A DNA stretch of 11,652 nucleotides from Lachnospiraceae bacterium UBA3386. Lineage in GTDB: Bacteria; Bacillota; Clostridia; Lachnospirales; Lachnospiraceae. Where the stretch lies: positions 1 through 11,652 of the forward strand of contig DEPS01000100.1 of assembly GCA_002358875.1 (NCBI GenBank), given 5' to 3'. Below, piece by piece: positions 5,464 to 11,573 of the stretch. The notes beneath the pieces are model-generated. The model was not told the DNA's origin, ran no database searches, and saw only the letters and a program-made list of their open reading frames with translations. The translations under genes were made by a program, and so were the position numbers. The stretch's first letter is position 1. Every line of letters begins with the position of its first letter.

Positions 5464-7413
5464 ATGAAGAAAAAATGGTGGCATGACAAGGTTGCCTATC
5501 AGATTTATCCCAAGAGCTTTTTCGATTCGAACGGGGACGGGATTGGAGATCTTCCCGGCATCATCGAAAAGCTTGACTATCTGAAGGATTTAGGGGCTGA
5601 CATCCTCTGGCTCTCACCCATCTACTGCTCCCCCCTCGCGGATCAGGGATACGACATTTCCGACTACTATAATATTGATCCCCGCTTCGGCACCATGGAC
5701 GACATGGACCGCCTGCTCGCAGAAGCGAAAAAGCGGGATATGCATATCGTGATGGACCTCGTCGTAAACCACTGCTCAGACGAGCACGAGTGGTTTAAAA
5801 AAGCCTGCGCCGATCCGGAAGGGGAGTACGGGCAGTATTTTTATCTGAAAAAACCAGAGAAAGCAGGGGCATCAGGCCTTGCGGCTGCTTCGGGAGCAGA
5901 TCTCTGCAAGGGCTTCACTCAGGCGCAGAATCCGGACGCTCCGGATGCATCCGACAAAAAATGGGCCGCCCTGACCCCTGACGGCCGCGTCCTCCCCTGC
6001 AACTGGCGCTCCTATTTCGGCGGAAGGGTCTGGGAAAAGCTCCCCGGACACGAGGACTGGTACTATCTCCATGTCTTTCACAAGAAACAGCCCGACCTCA
6101 ACTGGGAGAACCCCAGGGTCCGCGAAGAGATCTACAAGATGGTAAACTGGTGGCTGGACAAGGGGCTGTCGGGTTTTCGCATCGACGCCATCATGAATAT
6201 CAAAAAAGCCCTTCCCTTCAAAAACTACGAGCCCGACCGCGCGGACGGCCTGTGCAGCATCAACCGCATGCTCCACGACGCCACCGGCATCGGCACATTT
6301 CTGGGAGAGCTGCGCGACCGCTGCTTCGCCCCCCACTCCGCCTTTACGGTCGGCGAGGTCTTTAACGAAAAAGAAGGGGAGCTCCCCCTTTTCATCGGGG
6401 AAAACGGCTATTTTTCCACCATGTTCGACTTTTCCGAGACCGTATGGGGAAGCTCCCCGGCGGGCTGGCACGACAATAAGGACATTACCCCCGACGCCTA
6501 CAAGGAGTGTATCTTCTCCACCCAGAAAAAAGCCGGGGCCGTCGGCTTCCTCTCCAATATCATCGAAAACCATGACGAGCCCCGCGGCGTCAGCCGCTAC
6601 ATCCCCCGGGAGGAGACGGGAAATATCTCAGATACCGCCAAAAAAGCCCTGGCCACGGTCTATTTCTTTGTCCGCGGACTCCCCTGGATCTACCAGGGCC
6701 AGGAGATCGGCATGGAAAACGTCCCCCTGCAGAGCATTGACGAGGTCGACGACATAGCCTCTCTCGATACCTGGAACGTCATGCGCTCCCTTGGCATCTC
6801 CGAAAAAGACGTCCTTAAGGCCATCGAAAAATTCGGCCGCGACAACGCGCGCACCCCCTTCCAGTGGAGCGCCGCCCCGTCAGCGGGCTTTACCACCGGC
6901 ACCCCCTGGCTGAGGGTCAATCCCGACTATCCCCGGATCAACCTCGAAAAACAGCTGGCGGATCCCGGCTCCGTCTTCAATCACTACAAAAAGATGACCG
7001 CCCTCCGCAAGGATCCCCGCTATCGCAGCGCCCTCGTCTACGGCTCCTTCGAGCCTTACCTGGAGGATGAGCAAAATGTGATCGCCTACCTGCGCCGCTC
7101 CTTTAGTGCAAATACCGGGGCTGCCGGCAATAATTCCGAAGTTTCCGGTGCAATTACCGGTACTGCCAGAACAGACACGGCGCCGCCGGAGCCTCAGACC
7201 ATCCTTGTCATCTCAAACTACCAGAAGGCCCCCCGCACACTTCCTCTGCCCGCGCCTGTAAAGCGCGTCCTTCTGGACAATATCAATGGCAGTGCCGGCG
7301 GGGAAGGCTTTTCCGCTTACAGTCCTGAAGCGGGCAGCTCCGGCAGTACCTCCGGGACCGGTCCTGCCATACATCTGCAGGGATATCAGACACTTGTGCT
7401 GGAGCTCGAATAA
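5464..7413 (+). CDS. GH13 alpha-glucosidase (oligo-1,6-glucosidase/maltase type)
   Basis: The 649-residue cytosolic enzyme hydrolyses terminal alpha-glucosidic bonds of oligosaccharides; its layout matches the oligo-1,6-glucosidase/maltase subfamily. Visible features are the calcium-type loop DSNGDGIGD (21-29), GH13 region I DLVVNH (98-103), nucleophile Asp241 in GFRIDAI, acid/base Glu298 in GEVF, and transition-state Asp371 in ENHDEPR. Ala242 after the nucleophile suggests preference for alpha-1,4 over alpha-1,6 bonds, since Val marks isomaltases. It is about 90 residues longer than usual, because of Ala/Gly/Ser-rich insertions near 132-175, 546-577 and 618-634. The start at 5464 is chosen for the GGGAGAGGAG site just upstream and because homology begins there; the reading frame is open 99 codons further upstream but without a binding site or family similarity. 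larB follows 35 bp downstream, so the two are probably cotranscribed. Confidence 0.92.
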   Translation: MKKKWWHDKVAYQIYPKSFFDSNGDGIGDLPGIIEKLDYLKDLGADILWLSPIYCSPLADQGYDISDYYNIDPRFGTMDDMDRLLAEAKKRDMHIVMDLVVNHCSDEHEWFKKACADPEGEYGQYFYLKKPEKAGASGLAAASGADLCKGFTQAQNPDAPDASDKKWAALTPDGRVLPCNWRSYFGGRVWEKLPGHEDWYYLHVFHKKQPDLNWENPRVREEIYKMVNWWLDKGLSGFRIDAIMNIKKALPFKNYEPDRADGLCSINRMLHDATGIGTFLGELRDRCFAPHSAFTVGEVFNEKEGELPLFIGENGYFSTMFDFSETVWGSSPAGWHDNKDITPDAYKECIFSTQKKAGAVGFLSNIIENHDEPRGVSRYIPREETGNISDTAKKALATVYFFVRGLPWIYQGQEIGMENVPLQSIDEVDDIASLDTWNVMRSLGISEKDVLKAIEKFGRDNARTPFQWSAAPSAGFTTGTPWLRVNPDYPRINLEKQLADPGSVFNHYKKMTALRKDPRYRSALVYGSFEPYLEDEQNVIAYLRRSFSANTGAAGNNSEVSGAITGTARTDTAPPEPQTILVISNYQKAPRTLPLPAPVKRVLLDNINGSAGGEGFSAYSPEAGSSGSTSGTGPAIHLQGYQTLVLELE

Positions 7414-7448
7414 GGGCAGTAGAATTTGAAGCGAATGGAGGATCCTGC

Positions 7449-8201
7449 TTGAAGACAAGAGAAATACTTGAACAGGTAAAGAGAGGAGAAATATCGGTCA
7501 GCGAAGCCGAGGCTTTCTTCCGCAGAGAACCCTTCGAGGATCTTGGTTTTGCCAGGCTCGACACCCATCGGCGGCTCCGCCAGGGCTTTCCGGAGGTGGT
7601 CTTCTGCAGCGGAAAAGCCGCCCCCCATCTTCTTGCCATCTACGAGAAGCTTTATGAAGCGGAAGGAGAGGTTCTGGGCACGCGGGCTGACGAAGACCAG
7701 GCCGCTCTGATCCGTGACCGTTTTCCCCAGGCCGCATATGATCCCGTCGCCCGCACTCTGAAAATTGAAAAAGAAGGGAAAAGCCGCTGCGGGCTCATCG
7801 CCGTCTGCACGGCGGGAACGGCCGACATCCCCGTGGCTGAGGAAGCCGCCCAGACGGCGGAATTTTTCGGAAATAAGGTGGAACGCATCTACGACGTGGG
7901 CGTCAGCGGGATCCACCGCCTCTTCTCCCGCATCGACACGATCCAGGCCGCCAATACAGTCATAGCCGTCGCCGGCATGGAGGGCGCCCTTGCCAGCGTC
8001 CTCGGGGGCCTTGTGGACAAGCCTGTCATCGCCGTCCCCACCTCTGTCGGCTACGGCGCGAGCTTCCACGGCCTCTCCGCCCTCCTGACCATGATCAACT
8101 CCTGCGCCAACGGCGTCGCCACAGTCAATATAGACAACGGCTACGGCGCCGGCTATCTGGCGTCCCAGATCAATCTCGCAATCTGCGCCGGCAGGCCATG
8201 A
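7449..8201 (+). CDS. larB: LarB, pyridinium-3,5-biscarboxylate mononucleotide synthase
   Basis: LarB starts synthesis of the nickel-pincer nucleotide cofactor: it carboxylates nicotinate adenine dinucleotide at C5 and splits its phosphoanhydride to give P2CMN, the substrate of LarE. The 250-residue product has the family's N-terminal helical part (1-110) and a C-terminal PurE/AIR-carboxylase-like domain, with TAGTADIPVAEEA (121-133), GMEGALASVLGGL (176-188) and PTSVGYGASFHG (197-208). Cys219 in MINSCANG corresponds to the catalytic cysteine described for Lactobacillus LarB. The start codon is TTG, fixed by GGAGG 7 bases upstream; no ATG fits. The gene lies 35 bp after the alpha-glucosidase. 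larC and larA are not in the window; larE lies 1.1 kb downstream on the same strand, beyond a toxin-antitoxin pair. Confidence 0.95.
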   Translation: MKTREILEQVKRGEISVSEAEAFFRREPFEDLGFARLDTHRRLRQGFPEVVFCSGKAAPHLLAIYEKLYEAEGEVLGTRADEDQAALIRDRFPQAAYDPVARTLKIEKEGKSRCGLIAVCTAGTADIPVAEEAAQTAEFFGNKVERIYDVGVSGIHRLFSRIDTIQAANTVIAVAGMEGALASVLGGLVDKPVIAVPTSVGYGASFHGLSALLTMINSCANGVATVNIDNGYGAGYLASQINLAICAGRP

Positions 8202-8275
8202 GCTAAGCGCGGCGGGACTTTTTCTCCGATCCGCAGGGCATAATTCCAGTTAACCGATAATAAGGCAGAAAAAGC

Positions 8276-8306
8276 AAAAAACCTTCCCTGCAAATCGGGA
8301 AGGTTT
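8276..8306 (-). terminator. Terminator of the toxin-antitoxin operon, possibly bidirectional
   Basis: A 10-bp perfect stem (8279-8288 with 8297-8306) encloses an 8-base loop. On the minus strand it is followed by TTTTTT then GCTTTTT, a strong intrinsic terminator 47 bp past the toxin stop codon. On the plus strand the tail is T-poor (TGCTCTGTTT), so it may end the alpha-glucosidase-larB transcript less efficiently. Confidence 0.8.
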
Positions 8307-8352
8307 GCTCTGTTTCGGAATTAATAAGGTGACGACAAAAGAAAGATTCCCG

Positions 8353-8661
8353 CTATACCCAATACCGTTTTAATTCGTTATAAAAGTTCTCTCTGGTGCC
8401 AGCCATGATTACCACAACTATTTCAGTTTCATCACTCTCAGGCTTTTGAATCTCTTCGACAGTATACGCAAGCTCATAGTTAGTCTTATTATAGTAAATA
8501 TCAAACCTTCTTACGCCCTTCAAATCTCCGGTCTTTTCTTCTCCAATGGAAGGATCTTCGAGAATCGCGTCAATTGCGTTTTTATACAGGGCCTTTAGTT
8601 TCTTATCTTTCAGTTTTTTTAAATATTTGGCGGCTGGAGGAAGGACTCTCAAAATAGCCAT
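8353..8661 (-). CDS. RelE/ParE-family type II toxin
   Basis: The product is about 102 residues, the usual size for RelE/ParE toxins, which either cleave ribosome-bound mRNA or inhibit gyrase. It shows the expected order: a basic N-terminal helical region (AAKYLKKLKDKKLKALYKNAI), a strand with GDLKGVRRFDIYY, a central NYELAYTV strand, then IVVVIMAGTRENFYNELKRYW at the C-terminus. The Gly-Thr-Arg-Glu-Asn-Phe-Tyr segment fits RelE-like enzymes. Two starts are possible: TTG at 8667-8665, which overlaps the antitoxin stop by 4 bp, or ATG at 8661-8659. The ATG is preferred because GGAGG lies 7 bases before it but only 1 base before the TTG. Which subfamily it belongs to, and whether it is active, cannot be told. 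Confidence 0.8.
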   Translation of the reverse strand: MAILRVLPPAAKYLKKLKDKKLKALYKNAIDAILEDPSIGEEKTGDLKGVRRFDIYYNKTNYELAYTVEEIQKPESDETEIVVVIMAGTRENFYNELKRYWV

Positions 8662-8663
8662 GT

Positions 8664-9029
8664 TCAATCCTCCGATCCAAAAATATCATCATATGCAGAA
8701 TACTCTCCGACGCCTTCTGCTGCAGCTTTTGCAGCTTCAAGCATGACCTCCACAGCGGGACGAACCTTTGCCTGACGTATTTTGAATTCTTTTAACAGAT
8801 CAGACCCTGAATATCCTTCAGCAATCAGATCTGCCAGGATCTGTTCTGCAAATTCACCCCCGGACTCAGGTGCGGCAGGCCTTATTATGAGCATGCCGTC
8901 TCCTAAAATGCAGACAGCTTCTCTGTCAAATCCAAGTTCAGAGTAAAACTTCCGGGGAATCGTAAACTGTCTTTTCGAGGTAATGGTAACCCTTTTTTGT
9001 TCCGGCACTCTCTGTGATACTGCCGACAT
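8664..9029 (-). CDS. AbrB/MazE-type antitoxin
   Basis: The 121-residue product carries an N-terminal SpoVT/AbrB swapped-hairpin DNA-binding domain (about 12-50), seen as VTITSKRQFTIPRKFYSELGF followed by ILGDGMLIIRP. An acidic, Ala/Glu-rich C-terminal half probably binds and neutralises the toxin. Its stop codon lies immediately before the toxin's preferred start, so the pair is one operon with coupled translation. A very strong GGAGGTGA ribosome binding site lies 5 bases before the ATG, as expected for an antitoxin made in excess. A near-consensus promoter with an overlapping inverted repeat lies upstream, fitting autoregulation. The base composition is visibly more A/T-rich than the flanking GC-rich genes, consistent with acquisition by transfer. 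Confidence 0.82.
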   Translation of the reverse strand: MSAVSQRVPEQKRVTITSKRQFTIPRKFYSELGFDREAVCILGDGMLIIRPAAPESGGEFAEQILADLIAEGYSGSDLLKEFKIRQAKVRPAVEVMLEAAKAAAEGVGEYSAYDDIFGSED

Positions 9030-9052
9030 AAAATCACCTCCATAGAATGCGT

Positions 9053-9105
9053 GTTTTCCTTATTTCCTTGTTTTGAATTATAGCAGGAAACAAGGAAAAA
9101 CGCAA
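9053..9105 (-). promoter_or_regulatory. Promoter and overlapping operator of the toxin-antitoxin operon
   Basis: On the minus strand TTGCGT (9105-9100) and TATAAT (9082-9077) are separated by exactly 17 bp; TGC precedes the -10, making it an extended -10 as well. Flanking the -10 is an imperfect inverted repeat: GTTTTCCTTATTTCC at 9053-9067 and GGAAACAAGGAAAAAC at 9086-9101. The repeat would let the AbrB-type antitoxin block RNA polymerase. The hexamers are seen directly; operator function is inferred. Confidence 0.7.
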
Positions 9106-9158
9106 ACCGGTTGTGCCACAAAATTACATTTGAAGTGTTCCGATTCGTAAACGTTACT

Positions 9159-9184
9159 GTTCACGCCCTATCGAGGGCATGAAC
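9159..9184 (+). repeat. Hairpin 1 of an intergenic hairpin cluster
   Basis: GTTCA-C-GCCCT (9159-9169) pairs with AGGGC-A-TGAAC (9174-9184), a 10-bp stem with one mismatch and a 4-base loop. No T tract follows. It is the first of three back-to-back hairpins. Confidence 0.6.
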
Positions 9185-9186
9185 TT

Positions 9187-9229
9187 GCGAAAATCCCATT
9201 CCAAATCGCTAACGCGATGAGATTTTCGC
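9187..9229 (+). repeat. Hairpin 2 (nested stems) of an intergenic hairpin cluster
   Basis: GCGAAAATC (9187-9195) pairs exactly with GATTTTCGC (9221-9229), and inside it ATCGC (9205-9209) pairs with GCGAT (9214-9218) around the loop TAAC. The left side holds nine unpaired bases, CCATTCCAA, without a partner on the right. This looks like a longer perfect palindrome that lost bases from one arm. Confidence 0.6.
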
Positions 9230-9241
9230 CGTTAAACTCGG

Positions 9242-9268
9242 GTTTTGCGCGAAAAAGCCGCGCAAAAC
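9242..9268 (+). repeat. Hairpin 3 of an intergenic hairpin cluster
   Basis: GTTTTGCGCG (9242-9251) pairs perfectly with CGCGCAAAAC (9259-9268) around a 7-base loop. No T tract follows, so it is not a standard terminator. Confidence 0.6.
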
Positions 9269-9287
9269 GCCTCGAATTTCGTGGCGG

Positions 9288-9325
9288 CCTGAATTGTAAC
9301 CGTAAAACAACAATTCTCATTCAGG
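9288..9325 (+). promoter_or_regulatory. Alternative hairpins over the larE ribosome binding region
   Basis: GAATTGT (9291-9297) can pair with ACAATTC (9310-9316), or CCTGAAT (9288-9294) can pair with ATTCAGG (9319-9325). The two share bases and exclude one another. The second covers the only purine-rich stretch (AGG, 9323-9325) before the larE start at 9336, so it could lower translation of larE. Confidence 0.35.
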
Positions 9326-9335
9326 TTATAAAATT

Positions 9336-10313
9336 ATGGATTATAAAGATTATAAAGAAAAAAAGAACGTTCTCCTGCAAACGATCCGCGGGCTGGCCCG
9401 GCAGGGTCTTGCAGTCGCCTTTTCAGGAGGCGTGGACAGCAGCCTTTTGCTGACGCTCTGCTGCGAGGCCGGGAAAGATCTTATGGGCACCGCGGAAAGA
9501 ACCAGACCCGGTCCAGCATGTGATCAGGTTCGTAAAGACCATACGGACGACGCGGAAAGAATAAGCGAAAGAATAAGCGCGCCCGGCAGTCCTCCCGCGG
9601 CCCCCGGAACGCGCCAGGGCCCTCCGGTCTATGCCGTCACCTTCCTGACCAGACTCCATCCCGCGGCGGATCTGGAGATCGCGCGCGCCGTCGCAAGACA
9701 GACGGGCGCGGAGCACGTCGTCCTTTCGGCTGACGAGCTGGACGAAGCCGGCATAGAAAACAACCCGGCCGACCGCTGCTACCGCTGCAAGAAGCTCCTC
9801 TTTCAGAAGCTCTCCGCCTTCGCCAGGGAGCGCGGCATCCGCGTCCTCCTGGACGGGACGAACGCGGACGACCTCACTGTCTACCGGCCGGGTCTTCGCG
9901 CCCTGAAGGAGCTGGGCGTCCTCAGCCCTCTTACCGACGCGGGATTTTCCAAGGAGGACGTGCGCCGCATGGCATCGGAATATGGAATCCCCGTGGCGGA
10001 CCGCCCCTCCGCTCCCTGCCTGGCGACGCGCTTCCCCTACGGCACGAAGCTGGATTATTCCCTCCTCAGGAAGGTGGACGATGCCGAAGGACGGCTGCGC
10101 GACATGGGCTTTTCCACTGTCCGCGTCCGGATCCACAGGGACATCGCCCGCCTTGAGATCGAGCCCTCCGACATGCCGCGCGCCCTTGCCCTAAGGGATG
10201 AGATCCTTCTCTGTATCCAAAAAACCGGCGTCGACTATGTCACGCTCGACCTCGCGGGCTTTCGCTCCGGGAGCATGGATCTGCATGTGAAGAGCGGGGA
10301 TCTGGATCCATGA
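9336..10313 (+). CDS. larE: LarE, ATP-dependent sulfur transferase for the nickel-pincer cofactor
   Basis: LarE adenylates the two carboxylates of P2CMN and converts them to thiocarboxylates, giving P2TMN, into which LarC inserts nickel. The 325-residue product has the N-type ATP pyrophosphatase loop SGGVDSS (30-36), the LLDGTNADD segment (171-179), and the family stretch NPADRCYRCKKLLF with Cys148 and Cys151, plus Cys228 in APCLATRFPYG. Three cysteines in these places mark the iron-sulfur-cluster type of LarE rather than the sacrificial single-cysteine type of Lactobacillus. It is about 50 residues longer than usual, because of a polar, low-complexity insertion at about 49-97 just after the ATP-loop helix. 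The ATG is preceded only by a weak AGG, possibly hidden in a hairpin. A strong terminator follows the gene. Confidence 0.93.
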   Translation: MDYKDYKEKKNVLLQTIRGLARQGLAVAFSGGVDSSLLLTLCCEAGKDLMGTAERTRPGPACDQVRKDHTDDAERISERISAPGSPPAAPGTRQGPPVYAVTFLTRLHPAADLEIARAVARQTGAEHVVLSADELDEAGIENNPADRCYRCKKLLFQKLSAFARERGIRVLLDGTNADDLTVYRPGLRALKELGVLSPLTDAGFSKEDVRRMASEYGIPVADRPSAPCLATRFPYGTKLDYSLLRKVDDAEGRLRDMGFSTVRVRIHRDIARLEIEPSDMPRALALRDEILLCIQKTGVDYVTLDLAGFRSGSMDLHVKSGDLDP

Positions 10314-10354
10314 AAGCGATCCAGCCGCACAGTCAGAGTTTTTCCCAACCGTAT

Positions 10355-10397
10355 ACGAGGGCCCGCTGCCATGGCCAGGCAGCAGGCCCTCGTTTTT
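10355..10397 (+). terminator. Rho-independent terminator of larE
   Basis: A 9-bp outer stem (10355-10363 with 10385-10393) continues after one mismatch into a 6-bp inner stem (10365-10370 with 10378-10383), with a 7-base loop and a T run at 10393-10397. It starts 42 bases past the larE stop codon. On the minus strand no T run follows, so it acts only for larE. A weaker GCCC/GGGC hairpin with TTTTT at 10448-10468 could be a backup. Confidence 0.85.
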
Positions 10398-10466
10398 CAT
10401 CTGCGGACATCGGCTGACCGGCAGAAATGCGACTTGTATCGTATTCTGCCCTGCAAGCCGGGCTTT

Positions 10467-11504
10467 TTACGCCAGAAAAGGATTCGAAGGCCTGAACAGG
10501 TATTTTTCGGACAGGTCTTCCAGGCGCGCCGCGCCGCACATTTTCATCGTATCCTTAAGCTCCGCACCGAGCTTCTTCGTATAGACCGCAACGCCCTCTT
10601 CTCCGCCGCCGTAGACAGCCGTCACGTAGGGGCGGGCGATGAGCACGCCGTCCGCGCCAAGGCACAGGGCCTTGAAAATGTCGACGCCTGTGCGGATGCC
10701 GCCGTCCACGAAGATCTTCATGCTGCCGCCGACCGCCTGAGCGATCGCGTACAGGACCTCCGCCGTCGCCGCGCACTGGTCGAGGACCCGGCCTCCGTGG
10801 TTGGAGACCACGATACCCGCCGCGCCGGCTTCCCGGGCCTTTTTAGCCGCTTCCACGGTCATGATCCCCTTTACGATAAAGGGTTTTCCTGCCGCCTTTA
10901 CGATATCAGAGAGCTCTTCGACCGTCTTGCTCCCCGCCGGGGGCTGGAGGTTCTGCAGAAAAGGCAGTCCCGCCGCGTCGATATCCATGGCGACGGCAAA
11001 GCAGCCCGACGCCTTTACCAGATCAAACTTCTCCCTGAGCGTGTCCACGTCCCAGGGCTTTACGGTCGGCACGCCGAAGCCGCCGCTGGCCGCGATCGCC
11101 GAACAGGCCGCCTTCATGACATCGGGGTTGGTCCCGTCGCCCGTAAAAGCCGCGATCCCCGCGTCCGCGCAGGCCCGCACCAGAATATCGTTATAGCCCA
11201 CGTCGTCCAGCTTGTCCCCGTAATGGAGCTTGACCGCGCCGACAGGACCGGCGAAGAAAGGATACTCCACCCTGTGGCCGAAAAAATCCATGGACGTATC
11301 CGGCTGGATGTTTTCCGCAATCGTGTCAAGATTCACCCGGATCCGCTGCCAGGCGTCATAATTGCGGATCGCCGTATCCCCCACGCCCTTGGCGCCCGGC
11401 CCCGGCATCTTAGAACCGCAGGCTTTACCGTTGCAGACCGGACATGCCTTGCAAAAGGGTCCGATGCAGGTTCGCGCGTTTTCAAGAATTTCCTGATATG
11501 TCAT
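10467..11504 (-). CDS. FMN-dependent alpha-hydroxy-acid (lactate-type) oxidising enzyme
   Basis: The 345-residue product belongs to the FMN TIM-barrel family of lactate oxidase, LldD and glycolate oxidase, which oxidise 2-hydroxy acids to 2-oxo acids. The key segment VSNHGGRVLDQ (233-243) carries catalytic His236 and substrate-binding Arg239; Lys212 in VKGI and the phosphate-binding VDGGIR (266-271) and IARPY (289-293) are present. The N-terminus is unusual: five cysteines at 13, 18, 21, 24 and 29 (C-x4-C-x2-C-x2-C-x4-C) resemble an iron-sulfur binding segment. AGGAGG lies 8 bases before the ATG. It converges on larE, so lactate is a reasonable substrate by context, but mandelate, glycolate or other hydroxy acids are not excluded. 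The electron acceptor is unknown. No clear terminator was found after its stop codon. Confidence 0.87.
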   Translation of the reverse strand: MTYQEILENARTCIGPFCKACPVCNGKACGSKMPGPGAKGVGDTAIRNYDAWQRIRVNLDTIAENIQPDTSMDFFGHRVEYPFFAGPVGAVKLHYGDKLDDVGYNDILVRACADAGIAAFTGDGTNPDVMKAACSAIAASGGFGVPTVKPWDVDTLREKFDLVKASGCFAVAMDIDAAGLPFLQNLQPPAGSKTVEELSDIVKAAGKPFIVKGIMTVEAAKKAREAGAAGIVVSNHGGRVLDQCAATAEVLYAIAQAVGGSMKIFVDGGIRTGVDIFKALCLGADGVLIARPYVTAVYGGGEEGVAVYTKKLGAELKDTMKMCGAARLEDLSEKYLFRPSNPFLA

Positions 11505-11573
11505 TTCTTTTTCCTCCTAAAAATATGATCAGCAGGGATCATCCCCAAAATTTACCGGATGTTTCTGAAAGTC

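Noticed and set aside
5872..6573. A 233-codon open frame on the minus strand
   Set aside because: Antisense shadow of the alpha-glucosidase, whose catalytic motifs are intact on the other strand.
7386..8069. A 227-codon open frame on the minus strand
   Set aside because: Antisense shadow of larB; no family features and no ribosome binding site.
9130..9158. Possible larE promoter (TTGAAG, 17-bp spacer, GTTACT)
   Set aside because: The -10 matches consensus at only three of six positions; not good enough to call.
9336..9356. Start of LarE, MDYKDYK, resembles an epitope tag
   Set aside because: It comes from a tandem 9-bp repeat GATTATAAA and lacks the DDDDK end of the tag; coincidence in a natural sequence.
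9423..10136. A 237-codon open frame on the minus strand
   Set aside because: Antisense shadow of larE.
10420..10450. Inverted repeat GGCAGAA/TTCTGCC after the FMN enzyme gene as its terminator
   Set aside because: The 7-bp stem has no T tract on the minus strand, so it does not fit an intrinsic terminator.
10371..11528. A 385-codon open frame on the plus strand
   Set aside because: It lies antisense to the FMN enzyme gene, which has intact family motifs. The frame is a by-product of high-GC codon use, has no binding site and starts inside the larE terminator.
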